The notes beneath the pieces are model-generated. The model had not been told where the DNA came from, searched no databases, and saw only the letters and a list, made by a program, of their open reading frames with translations. A program made the position numbers and the translations under genes. Below are positions 53,493 through 62,449 of a DNA stretch of 64,000 nucleotides, piece after piece (positions within the stretch are counted from its first letter, which is position 1; every line of letters starts with the position of its first letter). The DNA comes from JBDHHQ01 sp039586035 (GTDB taxonomy: Bacteria > Gemmatimonadota > Gemmatimonadetes > Longimicrobiales > Gaopeijiaceae): the NCBI GenBank assembly GCA_039586035.1, contig JBDHLD010000003.1, forward strand, positions 88,319-152,318, written 5' to 3'.

Positions 53493-54714
53493 CGCTCCGC
53501 GTATCGCGATCTTCACGCACGACACCTTCGGCCTGGGGCACATTCGCAGGTGCACCCACTTCATGCAGGCCCTGTCGGAGCGGTCGCCCGAGTCGAGTCT
53601 GCTCCTGGTGACGGGCTCGCCGGCGTTCAACGCGCTGGGCGAGCTGCCGCACAACGCGGACTGCGTGAAGATCCCCACGGTGGTCAAGACGGGCACCCGC
53701 GATCACGCGCCGGCCCATCTGCCCCTTCCACTGTCCGAGATCACCGCTCTGAGGGCGCACATCGTTCGCGAGTCGGTCCTCGCCTTCGATCCGGACGTGC
53801 TGCTGGTCGACAACTTCCCTCTTGGCTCCAAGGACGAGCTCCTGCCGACGCTGCAAGCTCTGCGCGGCCGCAGGACGCGGACGCTTCTGGGGCTCAGGGA
53901 CGTGCTCGGCGCGCCGGACGTCGTGCGAAAGGACTGGTCGCGCCAGGGCATTTATCGGGTGCTCGAGCGGTATTACGACGCGGTCCTCGTGTACGGCAGC
54001 GCCGAGCTCCAGGACGTGGCCGAGGCGTATCGCCTGCCGGCCAGCGTCGCCGCCAAGCTCCGCTACTGCGGCTATGTGACGGGCGAGGCCGTGGAGCCCG
54101 CCTCGAGTGAAAGCGTGCGCACGACGTTGGGGGTCGCCAGCCCGTTCGTCCTGGCTACCGGCGGCGGCGGGGGCGACGCGTACCCGCTTCTGTCGACCTT
54201 CGTGGACGCGCTCGAGCTGCTGCCACCGACGCCTGCCGTTGTCGTAACCGGACCCCTCATGAGCAGGGCGCACCGTGCCGAGCTCCGCGATCGGAGCCGA
54301 GCGGTCGCGGATCTGACCGTCGTGGAGTCCCTGCCGGACCTCCGCAGATACATGGCTGCGGCGTCTGCCGTCGTTTCCATGTGCGGATACAACACGGCAA
54401 CGGAGATCGTCTCGACGCGCTGCCCGGCGGTCGTGGTCCCGCGCACATGGCGGTACGGCGAACCCCTCAAGCGCCGCAAGGCGGGCACTGAGTTCGAGCA
54501 GCTGATCCGTGCCCGCGCGCTCGCAGAAAAGGGGTTCATTCGCCTGGTCGAGCCCGAGGATCTGGTTCCGGAGCGACTGGCCGCGGGGATCCGCGCGGCC
54601 ATCGAAGACCCCAACGAGCCCTCCTGGGAGGTGGATCTCGAAGGGCGCGCCAACGTCAGCCGTCTGCTTCTCCAGATGGCTTCGGGAGGAGAGGACCTGC
54701 ATGCCGCGATCTGA
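53479..54714 (+). CDS. COG4671-type glycosyltransferase (GT-B), copy B
   Basis: A 411-residue paralogue of the preceding gene. Matching segments are AIFTHDTFGLGHIRRCTHFM, LLVTGSPAFNALGELP, VLLVDNFPLGSKDELLPTLQ, LLGLRDVLGAPDVVRKDWSR, and VSMCGYNTATEIVSTRCPAV with EFEQLIRARALAEKGF. It has an insertion after VVVPRTWRYGE and a longer acceptor region. Tandem duplication followed by divergence would let the two add consecutive sugars. It overlaps both neighbours by a few bases. Confidence 0.85.
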   Translation: MPPIDAPRIAIFTHDTFGLGHIRRCTHFMQALSERSPESSLLLVTGSPAFNALGELPHNADCVKIPTVVKTGTRDHAPAHLPLPLSEITALRAHIVRESVLAFDPDVLLVDNFPLGSKDELLPTLQALRGRRTRTLLGLRDVLGAPDVVRKDWSRQGIYRVLERYYDAVLVYGSAELQDVAEAYRLPASVAAKLRYCGYVTGEAVEPASSESVRTTLGVASPFVLATGGGGGDAYPLLSTFVDALELLPPTPAVVVTGPLMSRAHRAELRDRSRAVADLTVVESLPDLRRYMAAASAVVSMCGYNTATEIVSTRCPAVVVPRTWRYGEPLKRRKAGTEFEQLIRARALAEKGFIRLVEPEDLVPERLAAGIRAAIEDPNEPSWEVDLEGRANVSRLLLQMASGGEDLHAAI

Positions 54715-55924
54715 AGCGCCCAAGCCGATCGGATACGTTCTGCGGAAGTTTCCGGTGCTGTCCGAGACCTTCGTGCTCAACGAAATGCTAGGCCTGGAGG
54801 AGAGAGGCGTCCCCCTTCACGTCTTCTCGCTCATGCGGCCCAACGACCCCCGCTTTCACGACGACCTCCCGAAGCTCAAGGCCCGCGTCTCCTACGTGCC
54901 CGACTTCTTCGACCTCGCCAAGCTCTTCCGACACAACCGTCGCCTCGCGAAGAGAGTGAGCAGCCCGTTTCGGAAGACCCTGCTCTACGTCCTTCGGCAG
55001 GGCAACCGGGAGCTGGCATGGCGCTTCCTGCAGGCCGGATTCGTCGCCAGCGAGGCCCGCCGACTGAAGATCGGGCACCTCCACGCACAGTTCGCCAATC
55101 GTCCGACCACGGTGGCCATGCTGGCCTCGAGGCTGACCGGAATCCCCTACAGCTTCACCGCTCACGCCACTGACATCTTCAAGCACCGCGTAGACCGCAG
55201 AGTGCTGGCGCGGAAGGTAGAAGAGTCGAGCTTCGTCGTGACGGTGAGCGACTTCAACCGCTCCTTCCTCAGGGACATCGCGCCCTCGGGAGAGGACAAG
55301 CTCCGGCGAGTCCTCAACGGCATCGACGTCGACCGGTTCTCGCCGAACGGCACCCCGCCCTACGAGCCGTTCCGCATTCTGTGCGTCGCCCGGCTGGTGG
55401 AGAAGAAGGGACTGCCGCACCTGATCGAAGCGTGCAGGCTCCTGAGCGAACGCGGCGTCGACTTCGAGTGCGTGATGGTCGGCAAGGGCCGACTGCGCTC
55501 GCCGCTGGCCGCGGCCATCAAGGACGCGGGTCTGAAAGAGCGCGTGCTTCTGGTCGGGCCCAAGACGCAGGGCGAGATCCTGGAGGAGTACCATCGTGCC
55601 CACGTGTACGCCTTGCCGGCGATCGTGGGATCCGACGGAAACCGGGAGGGTCTGCCGGTCTCCATCGTGGAGGCCCTGTCCTGCGGGTTGCCGGTGGTAT
55701 CTACGACCGTAACCGGAATCCCGGAGGCCGTGCAGGATGGGTACAACGGTCTCCTCGTCGAACCCGGCGACCCCGTGGCCTTCGCCGACGCTCTGGAAAC
55801 GGTGGCGCGCGACCGGGACCGCTGGAACCACCTGCGCGCCAACGCCCGTCCGTCCGTGGTCGAGGACTTCGACCGCCGGCGGACCATCGAGCAGCTCCAC
55901 CAGCTCCTGAATCCCGCCGCGTAG
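54701..55924 (+). CDS. GT4 glycosyltransferase
   Basis: A 407-residue GT-B enzyme, family 4. The N-terminus reads PIGYVLRKFPVLSETFVLNEM, which is typical of exopolysaccharide GTs such as EpsF- or WcaL-like members. SFTAHATDIFKH is in the acceptor half; ILCVARLVEKKGLPHLIEA and MVGKGRLRSPLAAAI are in the donor half, with the EX7E in EGLPVSIVE. Start ATG 54701 has GGAGGAGAGG just upstream and overlaps the previous gene. It should add a hexose to a lipid-linked or growing glycan. Confidence 0.92.
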   Translation: MPRSEAPKPIGYVLRKFPVLSETFVLNEMLGLEERGVPLHVFSLMRPNDPRFHDDLPKLKARVSYVPDFFDLAKLFRHNRRLAKRVSSPFRKTLLYVLRQGNRELAWRFLQAGFVASEARRLKIGHLHAQFANRPTTVAMLASRLTGIPYSFTAHATDIFKHRVDRRVLARKVEESSFVVTVSDFNRSFLRDIAPSGEDKLRRVLNGIDVDRFSPNGTPPYEPFRILCVARLVEKKGLPHLIEACRLLSERGVDFECVMVGKGRLRSPLAAAIKDAGLKERVLLVGPKTQGEILEEYHRAHVYALPAIVGSDGNREGLPVSIVEALSCGLPVVSTTVTGIPEAVQDGYNGLLVEPGDPVAFADALETVARDRDRWNHLRANARPSVVEDFDRRRTIEQLHQLLNPAA

Positions 55925-55945
55925 TCCCCGACCTGGAGTCAGCCC

Positions 55946-57277
55946 ATGAGCACGCTCGCACCTGGACCTCTCGTGGCCGCACCCAACGTCCGATTCACGG
56001 ACCCCGCGCCCGGGCAGCGAGAACGACGGCTCGGCGGCCCCACGAGGTCGCTGCGCATCTGCTATCTCTGCGCGGACCTGGGCATCCCCACCGGGGGAAG
56101 CAAAGGCGCCTCGGCTCACGTGCGTGGCCTCGCTCGGGCCTTCGGCGAGCTGGGTCACCGCGTGACCCTCCTTTCGCCGCGGGTCGACGGGCCCGAGTCG
56201 GTGGGCGTCCCCACCCTGCCCATACGCTCTACGTCGTTGCCGGACGCGCTGGAGGCCCACGTTTCGGCCAAGCTTCGCCGGGCGCTGGGGCACGTGTGGA
56301 ACAACGTGGCGGTGGAGCAGAGCCTGGCTTCCCACCTGCCACGACTTCAGCCGGATCTGCTCTACGAGCGGTACAGTCCCTTCTCTGCGGCCGGAGGGGC
56401 CATCGCCGGAGCCCTGGGCGTCCCTCATGTCCTCGAGGTCAACGCGCCACTGGCCTGGGAGGGCAAGGAGTATCGGCAGCAGGCGCTCCAGGAGGCCGCC
56501 GACGCGCTCGAGGAGGCGGCTTTCGCCCAGGCGTCGATGATCGTCGCGGTGAGTGACGAGCTGGCCCGATCCCTCGTCGAACGGGGCGTGCCGGAGGAGA
56601 AGGTCGCCGTCGTACCCAACGGGGTGGAGGTGCAGCTCTTCAAGCCCGTCGGGACCAGCTTCGATCTCCCGCCGGACCGATTCGTGATCGGCTTCGTCGG
56701 TAGCCTGAAGCAGTGGCACGGGGTCGACGTGCTCGCTCGCGCCTTTACCCGCCTGGCCGAGAATCCCCGCTACCACCTCCTGGTGGTCGGCGACGGGCCC
56801 GAGCGAGGCGTGCTGCAGTCACTGGAGGAGCGGTTTCCAGAGCAGGTCACGCTGGCCGGCGCGGTGCCTCAGAGCGAGGTCGGCAGCTACCTACGCGCCA
56901 TGCACGTGGCGGTGGCGCCCTACCCGCGCCTCGATCGGTTCTACTACTCGCCCCTGAAGGTGCTCGAGTACATGGCCGCCGGACGCGCCATCGTGGCGAG
57001 TCGCATCGGCCAGCTCGAGGCGCTCATCGAGCATGGCCATACCGGCGTCCTGGTGCAGCCCGGAGACGACGAGACGCTGGCGGCGGCGATCGACGGGCTG
57101 GCCGACGACGAGCGACACCGGCGGGCGATGGGCATGGCCGCCGCCCGTTGCGCGTGGAGCGGGCACCGCTGGACCCACCGTGCCGGGGAGATCCTGCGCC
57201 TGGTGTCCGAGCTCGCTGGCGGGGCGCTGGACGCGAGTGGCAAGGCTCCCACCGTTGCCCTCAAGGTCAGGGCCTGA
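55946..57277 (+). CDS. GT4 glycosyltransferase
   Basis: A 443-residue GT-B enzyme. It has a ~35-residue N-terminal extension, then RICYLCADLGIPTGGSKGASAHV (acceptor-binding loop), LLYERYSPFSAAGGAIAGALG, VPHVLEVNAPLAWEGKEY, IGFVGSLKQWHGVDVLARAF and LVVGDGPERGVL. The EX7E equivalent is degenerate: YYSPLKVLEYMAAGRAIVAS keeps only the second glutamate, a pattern seen in many GT4 members. It follows the previous GT4 by 21 bases and precedes the ABC exporter by five. Donor unknown. Confidence 0.88.
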   Translation: MSTLAPGPLVAAPNVRFTDPAPGQRERRLGGPTRSLRICYLCADLGIPTGGSKGASAHVRGLARAFGELGHRVTLLSPRVDGPESVGVPTLPIRSTSLPDALEAHVSAKLRRALGHVWNNVAVEQSLASHLPRLQPDLLYERYSPFSAAGGAIAGALGVPHVLEVNAPLAWEGKEYRQQALQEAADALEEAAFAQASMIVAVSDELARSLVERGVPEEKVAVVPNGVEVQLFKPVGTSFDLPPDRFVIGFVGSLKQWHGVDVLARAFTRLAENPRYHLLVVGDGPERGVLQSLEERFPEQVTLAGAVPQSEVGSYLRAMHVAVAPYPRLDRFYYSPLKVLEYMAAGRAIVASRIGQLEALIEHGHTGVLVQPGDDETLAAAIDGLADDERHRRAMGMAAARCAWSGHRWTHRAGEILRLVSELAGGALDASGKAPTVALKVRA

Positions 57278-57282
57278 GCTAG

Positions 57283-59139
57283 ATGGCTGTGGCAAGTCGT
57301 TTCGGCTTCACGCGGATCGCTCGCGGGCTCCGGAAGCATCGGGCCCGTTGGGCCGCGTGGCTGGCCATGGCGAGCCGCCTTTGGCCCTACATGCGGAAGC
57401 GCCGCCGACACCTCGGCTTCGCCGTAGCTTTCGGGGCCGCGTACACGGCGGTAGGCGTCGCCGAGCCGTGGGCCCTCAAGCTGATCGTCGACAGCGTCCT
57501 GTTGGGACATCCACTGCCCTCCTTCTTGCGCGCGCCGTTCGGCCCGGTTGCCGGCAGTCCGGTCGCGCTCCTGAACACCCTGGTGGTCGCCATCGTGGCG
57601 TTGGCCTTGGCCAAGGGCGTTTTCTACTACTACCAGCAGGTCATGGCGGCCCAGGTCGGTCAACGCACGGCCGCGGATCTGCGCCTGGACCTCTACCGGC
57701 ACCTCCAACGACTGTCCTTCTCGTTCCACGATCGGCGTCGGACCGGAGACATGCTGGCCCGGCTCACCAGCGACATACGGTTCTTGCGGGTCATCTTCGT
57801 CTCGTTGCCGATCTCGCTCACGGGCGAGCTGTTCCTGCTGCTCTCCATGACGGTGGTCATGTTGGCGATGGACTGGCAGCTGGCCCTTCTGTCGTTGGTA
57901 TCGGTCCCCGCGATCGCCCTGTTGCTCCGCACCTATCAGGGGCCGATGCGGAAGGCGTTGAGACGGCAGCGCGATCGGGAGGGCGACATCGCCACGACGG
58001 CCGCCGAGGTGCTCGGAGCCATCAAGGTCGTGAAGAGCTTCGGCCGTGAGGATCACGAAGCCGAGCGATTCAGCGGCCCGAACAAACGGAGTCTGCGCAC
58101 GGGCCTGAAGGCCACGCGGCTCGAGGCCAAGCTTCGTTGGTACGCCGAAGTCACCGTCGCGGTCGTGACCGCGCTCGTCATGGCCGTGGCGGCGAGGCGC
58201 GCTCTCTCGGGCGCCCTCCTGCCCGGCGACCTGATCGTGTTCGTCACCTACCTCCGGGCCTTCAATCGGCCCCTCCGGCGCGTATCCCGGATGGCAGAGC
58301 GCACGGCGAGGGGCGTGGCGGCGGGCGAGCGGGTCTTCGAGATGTTCTCCGTAGAGCCGGAGGTGGCGCAGCGGCCGGCCGCTCGCAGGGCGCGGAACGT
58401 GCGAGGCGGGCTGACCTTCGAAAGCGTCGCCTTCCGTCACCGGCGGGGGCCACAGGTGCTTCGGGACGTTTCCCTGAGCATCGAGCCCGGTCAGCGAGTG
58501 GCTCTCGTAGGGTCGACCGGAGCGGGCAAGAGCACGATGGCGAGCTTGATCCCGCGGTTCTACGACCCCACCGCCGGCGTCGTCCGCCTGGACGGCCGGG
58601 ACCTGCGTGACCTCAAGCTGAAGTCTCTGCGCGACCAGATCGCCCTGGTGTTCCAGGAGCCCGTCATGTTCGCGGCGAGCGTGGCGGAAAACATCGGCTA
58701 CGGCCGGCCTGGTGCCACGCCCGACGACATCGTTCGCGCGGCACGTCGCGCCGGGATCCACGAGGTCGTGGCATCCCTCAGTGACGGCTACGACACCGTC
58801 GTGGGGGAGCGCGGCGGGACCCTGAGCGGCGGTCAACGTCAGTGCGTCGCCATCGCCCGCGCGCTGATCAAGGACGCTCCGGTCGTGATCCTGGACGAGC
58901 CACTCACGGGGCTCGACGCCCAGTCGGCGAATCTGGTCCTGAGTGCCCTCGAGCCCCTGATGGAGGGCAGAACCGTGATCACCATCAGCCATCAGATGGT
59001 CTCCCTGAGGCACGCGGAGCGAATTGTCGTGCTGGAAGACGGCCGGATCGTGGAAGACGGAACCCACGCGGAGCTCCGCCAGGCCGGCGGCGCCTTCGGT
59101 GAGTTCGAGCGACTCCAGACGGAGGCACTCGCGTCGTGA
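57283..59139 (+). CDS. ABC exporter, fused permease and ATPase (MsbA-like)
   Basis: A 618-residue half-transporter that should work as a homodimer. Six transmembrane helices lie in residues 40-330, with RTAADLRLDLYRHLQRLSF and HDRRRTGDMLARLTSDI coupling loops. The nucleotide-binding domain has Walker A GSTGAGKST, Q-loop LVFQEPVMF, signature TLSGGQRQ, Walker B VVILDEP and H-loop ISHQM, so it is catalytically intact. MsbA-type proteins flip lipid-linked glycans or lipids. Embedded in a run of glycosyltransferases, it most likely moves the finished product to the outer leaflet or periplasm. GTGA overlap links it to the next gene. Confidence 0.93.
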   Translation: MAVASRFGFTRIARGLRKHRARWAAWLAMASRLWPYMRKRRRHLGFAVAFGAAYTAVGVAEPWALKLIVDSVLLGHPLPSFLRAPFGPVAGSPVALLNTLVVAIVALALAKGVFYYYQQVMAAQVGQRTAADLRLDLYRHLQRLSFSFHDRRRTGDMLARLTSDIRFLRVIFVSLPISLTGELFLLLSMTVVMLAMDWQLALLSLVSVPAIALLLRTYQGPMRKALRRQRDREGDIATTAAEVLGAIKVVKSFGREDHEAERFSGPNKRSLRTGLKATRLEAKLRWYAEVTVAVVTALVMAVAARRALSGALLPGDLIVFVTYLRAFNRPLRRVSRMAERTARGVAAGERVFEMFSVEPEVAQRPAARRARNVRGGLTFESVAFRHRRGPQVLRDVSLSIEPGQRVALVGSTGAGKSTMASLIPRFYDPTAGVVRLDGRDLRDLKLKSLRDQIALVFQEPVMFAASVAENIGYGRPGATPDDIVRAARRAGIHEVVASLSDGYDTVVGERGGTLSGGQRQCVAIARALIKDAPVVILDEPLTGLDAQSANLVLSALEPLMEGRTVITISHQMVSLRHAERIVVLEDGRIVEDGTHAELRQAGGAFGEFERLQTEALAS

Positions 59140-61502
59140 GCGGTTTGAATGGGTCTGCCCCCCCAGGGCTAGCGGTCGCGCTGGACCTGGACGAGATGCA
59201 CGCGGTGATTCAGACGGCCCTTCGGGATGCCGGTGCGCACGACGCTCTCGAGACACTGAGCGCGCTGGACATCCGCCTTCGTTCGGACAAGCCGTCGTGG
59301 ATCCTGTATCGGGCCAAGCTGCGTGGGACGGACGGGCGTGCTCACCGGCGTCTGCTCTCGGCTCGGCTCGCGAGGCCCGGCGACGACACGGAGGTGCCGG
59401 CCCAGGCGTTGCTCGAGGGATACGAGCGAACGGACGGGTGGATCCCCCGCCCTGTCATGCAGTTGCCCGCCTTGCAGATGACCCTGTTCCCGTATCCCCT
59501 GGACCCTGCCCTGCCCGGACTGCTCCAAGCCTCGTCCGGGGATTCCATGCGTAGAGAGCTCGACCGGCTCTGGGGCCATCGTCGCCTGCGCGTGAAGTCG
59601 GTGCGCGTTCGATCCATGGGGTACACGCCCCACGCCCGAGCGGCCTTCGACTACGAGGTGTTGGCCGAGTGGAGGCATTCTGGAGAGCCGCTGGTTCGAC
59701 GTCTCGTCGGCAAGATGCACTCGAACAAACCGGCTTCCAGGCTGTTCGCCGATAGCTGGGCCGTTTGGCGAGCGGCGCGTGGGAGAGTCGGCTTGGCAGC
59801 GCCGGTGGGGTTCATCGGCCCCGCCGGGTTGACCCTCCAGGAGCGGGTGCCCGGGGAGCGGCTGGGCGGCCTCGTCGACCAGCCGGGCTTTCGCACCGCC
59901 GTCCGGCGCACCGCCCGCGCTCTGGCCCACTTCCACGGACTGGAGGTCCCGCTGGGCGGACGAAGGAAGCTCAGCGAAGAGGTCCGAGGCGTCGAACGGT
60001 GGGCAGGCATCCTCCGGACCATTCGAGCCGACCTGACACCCCGGGTGGACGCGCTTCGCGACGAGCTTCTGACGCAGGTGGAGGCTCGCATGAAGATGTC
60101 GGCCACTGTGCACGCCGACTTCCATCACAGCAACGTGCTCGTCGACGGCGATCGAATCACCATCATCGACCTCGACGAGATGGCGTTCGGCGATCCGATG
60201 CTGGACGTCGGCCGCTTCCTGGCTTCGCTGCGCGTGCCTGCGCGGCGGGCATTCGGCGACGTCACGGCGCTGAACGACGCGGGCGAGACCTTCCTGACCG
60301 AGTACATGGCGCGGGCCGGGGACCGGGCGGACGCTGGGCGGGCTCGGATGTTCGAGGCCGTGGCGCTGCTCACGGCGGCCGGTTCGTCGTTCCGGATCCA
60401 GAGGCCAGGATGGCCCGAAGAGGTGGAGCTCCTCGTAGGTGAGGCCGAACAGGCCCTCGAGGCGTCCAGGACCCGCTCGATGGTGGGAGGCGGCTCTGCG
60501 GCAGTTTCCGATCAGGCCCAACCCCCCGTGTCCGCACTGCCCTGGGCCGGCGATCCCGCGTACATGAGAGCCGCCCTCCATCCTCTGATCGGCGATTCCT
60601 ACGGGGCGGACCTCACGCGTTGTAGGCCGAAGCGCCGCTCGGTGGGCCGTGGAGACGACCGTTTCCGCTACCTGCTCGACGGATACGACGGCGATGAGCC
60701 GTGGACCGGTGACGTCGAGGCCTTCCGCAGGAAGCGCGGTGGCAAGGGATTCCTGGAGCGGCTGGGCAAGGTGAGGGACGCCATGGCAGCAGACCCGGCC
60801 GCCCCGGTGCTGCCCCGTCCCGTCGGGCACCTGCGCAGCCTGGCGCTCGTGGTGTGGGACGTGCCCCGCGGTCCGGCAGTATCCGCAATCGGCGATCCGT
60901 CGGCGCTGCTGGCGGTGGCTCCCCGGATCGGGGCGGCGCTGGCCTGTCTCCACGCATCCGGAGTCGAGCTGGAACAGCGGCGAAGCCTGGACGCCGAGCT
61001 CGTCCGGATCGAGCGAAGGCTCGCGTCGCGCTGGGCCGGCAGCGAGCTGGGGGACCGTGCCGCGGAGCTGCTCTCGGCGGTCGGGACGATGCTGCCGACG
61101 ATGCCTCGGCTGTCCGGCCCTACCCTCCGCATCGTGCGGCCCCGGCACCTCGTCGCGGCCGGCGGCCGGATCGGAGTCCGAAGGGTCGAAGATGTCGTGG
61201 CCGGGCACCCGTGGCTGGATCTCGCGGATGTGTTGGTGCGGCTTACGCGCTTGGGATCCGAGAGAGGATGGGCGAGTCAGATGGAGGCCGTCGTGGAGAG
61301 TGTACGGTGGGCCTACGCGGAGACGATGCCGGACGGTGGCCCTGCGCCACGGGATCTCGCGCCGTTCGAGGCTCTGGCCGCGCTCCGCATCCTCGGTGCC
61401 CTGGAACGGAGTCGCGAGACCGAGTCGGAGGCGCGCCCGCTCGTCGCGTACGCCTCGAACCACTTGCTGTCGAGCCTCGTTCCGTCCGCGGTGTCCTCAT
61501 GA
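59136..61502 (+). CDS. Tandem APH-fold kinase, second copy catalytically dead
   Basis: A 788-residue protein. The first kinase-like domain (about 150-480) has K193 (VGKMHSN), a Brenner motif H326-D328-N333 in HADFHHSNVL, and D345 in IIDLDEM; these are intact catalytic residues of aminoglycoside/choline/maltose-kinase-like phosphotransferases. The second half (about 500-788) follows a similar outline but has GGRIGVRRVEDVVAG-type sequence in place of HxDxxxxN, so it is a pseudokinase or scaffold. Residues 1-150 are an unassigned beta-rich domain. In this cluster it probably phosphorylates a sugar or a glycan. I see no reason to read it as antibiotic resistance. Confidence 0.8.
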   Translation: MSGLNGSAPPGLAVALDLDEMHAVIQTALRDAGAHDALETLSALDIRLRSDKPSWILYRAKLRGTDGRAHRRLLSARLARPGDDTEVPAQALLEGYERTDGWIPRPVMQLPALQMTLFPYPLDPALPGLLQASSGDSMRRELDRLWGHRRLRVKSVRVRSMGYTPHARAAFDYEVLAEWRHSGEPLVRRLVGKMHSNKPASRLFADSWAVWRAARGRVGLAAPVGFIGPAGLTLQERVPGERLGGLVDQPGFRTAVRRTARALAHFHGLEVPLGGRRKLSEEVRGVERWAGILRTIRADLTPRVDALRDELLTQVEARMKMSATVHADFHHSNVLVDGDRITIIDLDEMAFGDPMLDVGRFLASLRVPARRAFGDVTALNDAGETFLTEYMARAGDRADAGRARMFEAVALLTAAGSSFRIQRPGWPEEVELLVGEAEQALEASRTRSMVGGGSAAVSDQAQPPVSALPWAGDPAYMRAALHPLIGDSYGADLTRCRPKRRSVGRGDDRFRYLLDGYDGDEPWTGDVEAFRRKRGGKGFLERLGKVRDAMAADPAAPVLPRPVGHLRSLALVVWDVPRGPAVSAIGDPSALLAVAPRIGAALACLHASGVELEQRRSLDAELVRIERRLASRWAGSELGDRAAELLSAVGTMLPTMPRLSGPTLRIVRPRHLVAAGGRIGVRRVEDVVAGHPWLDLADVLVRLTRLGSERGWASQMEAVVESVRWAYAETMPDGGPAPRDLAPFEALAALRILGALERSRETESEARPLVAYASNHLLSSLVPSAVSS

Positions 61503-62446
61503 CCGGCTCGTCCGGGAACCCGATTCACCGCCTCGCTCGGTCCATCGCACGCCACTGCCGCGGCCGCTCGGCCGTGCTGGGCCGCGAGGTGGACGCCCTC
61601 GCCGCCGCCGTCGTGGGTCAGGGCGTCGAGCTCGAGAGGCACTCCCGCCAGTTCGCGGGTCGAGAGTGCTTCGACACGGTCCTCCTGGCCGACGCGGTCG
61701 AGCACCTGAGCGAGGACGCCGCCACGAGATTCCTGACCAGTGCGTGGAAAGAGATCCGCGTGGGCGGTCGCCTGGTCGTGGTGGCGCCCAATGGCGCGTC
61801 TTCCCCCCGGGAAGGGAGGCCCCTGGACCGGAGAAAGCTCAAGCGGCTCCTCGAGCCATTGGGCAAGCCGGAGCTCGTTCAGGACCAGCCGTACCGCTGG
61901 GTTACCATGACGGTGCGCAAACCGGAGGAGGGGCGAAAGAACGGCGGGCACAACCAGACGTTGGTGGATCGGTTCGCGGCTACCGCGGACCTCTGCCGAG
62001 GCAGCGTCCTGGAGCTCGGATGTGGTGCGGGTGACCTGGCCCACGCAATCGCCGAGCGGGGCTGCGAGGTCACCGGCGTCGATATCAGCAGCCGCAAGGT
62101 CCAGCGTGCTCGCGCGAGCTTTCCCGATTTGACGTTCATCCTGGGCGACATCCTCACCGTCGACCTCGGCGCCAAGAGGTATGACACCGTGGTTCTGGCC
62201 GAGGTGCTGGAGCACGTCACCGAGGCACCGGGCCAGGCGATCCTGGACAGGGCGTGGAGCCTGGTCGCCGCCGGTGGGCGTCTGGTCGTGAGCGTTCCCA
62301 ACGAGAACTGCATCCCCCACCCAAACCACCTGCGGCAGTTCGACGAGAAGCGCCTTCGCTCGATGCTTGCCCCCCTCGGCCAACCGGTCGTGGTGCGGGA
62401 CCAGCCGTACAAGTGGCTCATGATGTACGTGGATCGCGAGGCCTAG
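61499..62446 (+). CDS. SAM methyltransferase with decayed internal duplicate
   Basis: A 315-residue protein in two homologous halves. The C-terminal half (about 150-315) is a complete methyltransferase with LELGCGAGDLAHAIAERG, VTGVDISSRK and VVLAEVLEHVTEAP. The N-terminal half (1-140) keeps the late motifs (VLLADAVEHLSED, GGRLVVVAPNGASS, LLEPLGKPELVQDQPYRW) but has lost the SAM glycine loop (LGREVDALA in place of LGCGAGDLA). The last segments align closely: QDQPYRWVTMTV with RDQPYKWLMMYV. ATG 61499 overlaps the kinase stop. It probably methylates the glycan or lipid made by the cluster. Confidence 0.87.
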   Translation: MTGSSGNPIHRLARSIARHCRGRSAVLGREVDALAAAVVGQGVELERHSRQFAGRECFDTVLLADAVEHLSEDAATRFLTSAWKEIRVGGRLVVVAPNGASSPREGRPLDRRKLKRLLEPLGKPELVQDQPYRWVTMTVRKPEEGRKNGGHNQTLVDRFAATADLCRGSVLELGCGAGDLAHAIAERGCEVTGVDISSRKVQRARASFPDLTFILGDILTVDLGAKRYDTVVLAEVLEHVTEAPGQAILDRAWSLVAAGGRLVVSVPNENCIPHPNHLRQFDEKRLRSMLAPLGQPVVVRDQPYKWLMMYVDREA

Positions 62447-62449
62447 CCA

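Noticed and set aside
59169..61463. A 764-codon minus-strand frame opposite the kinase.
   Set aside because: No motifs; the plus strand carries HxDxxxxN and the overlapping neighbours of an operon.
59136..61502. Possible aminoglycoside-resistance gene.
   Set aside because: The APH fold is shared by many sugar and lipid kinases; size, fusion and glycan-cluster context argue against resistance.
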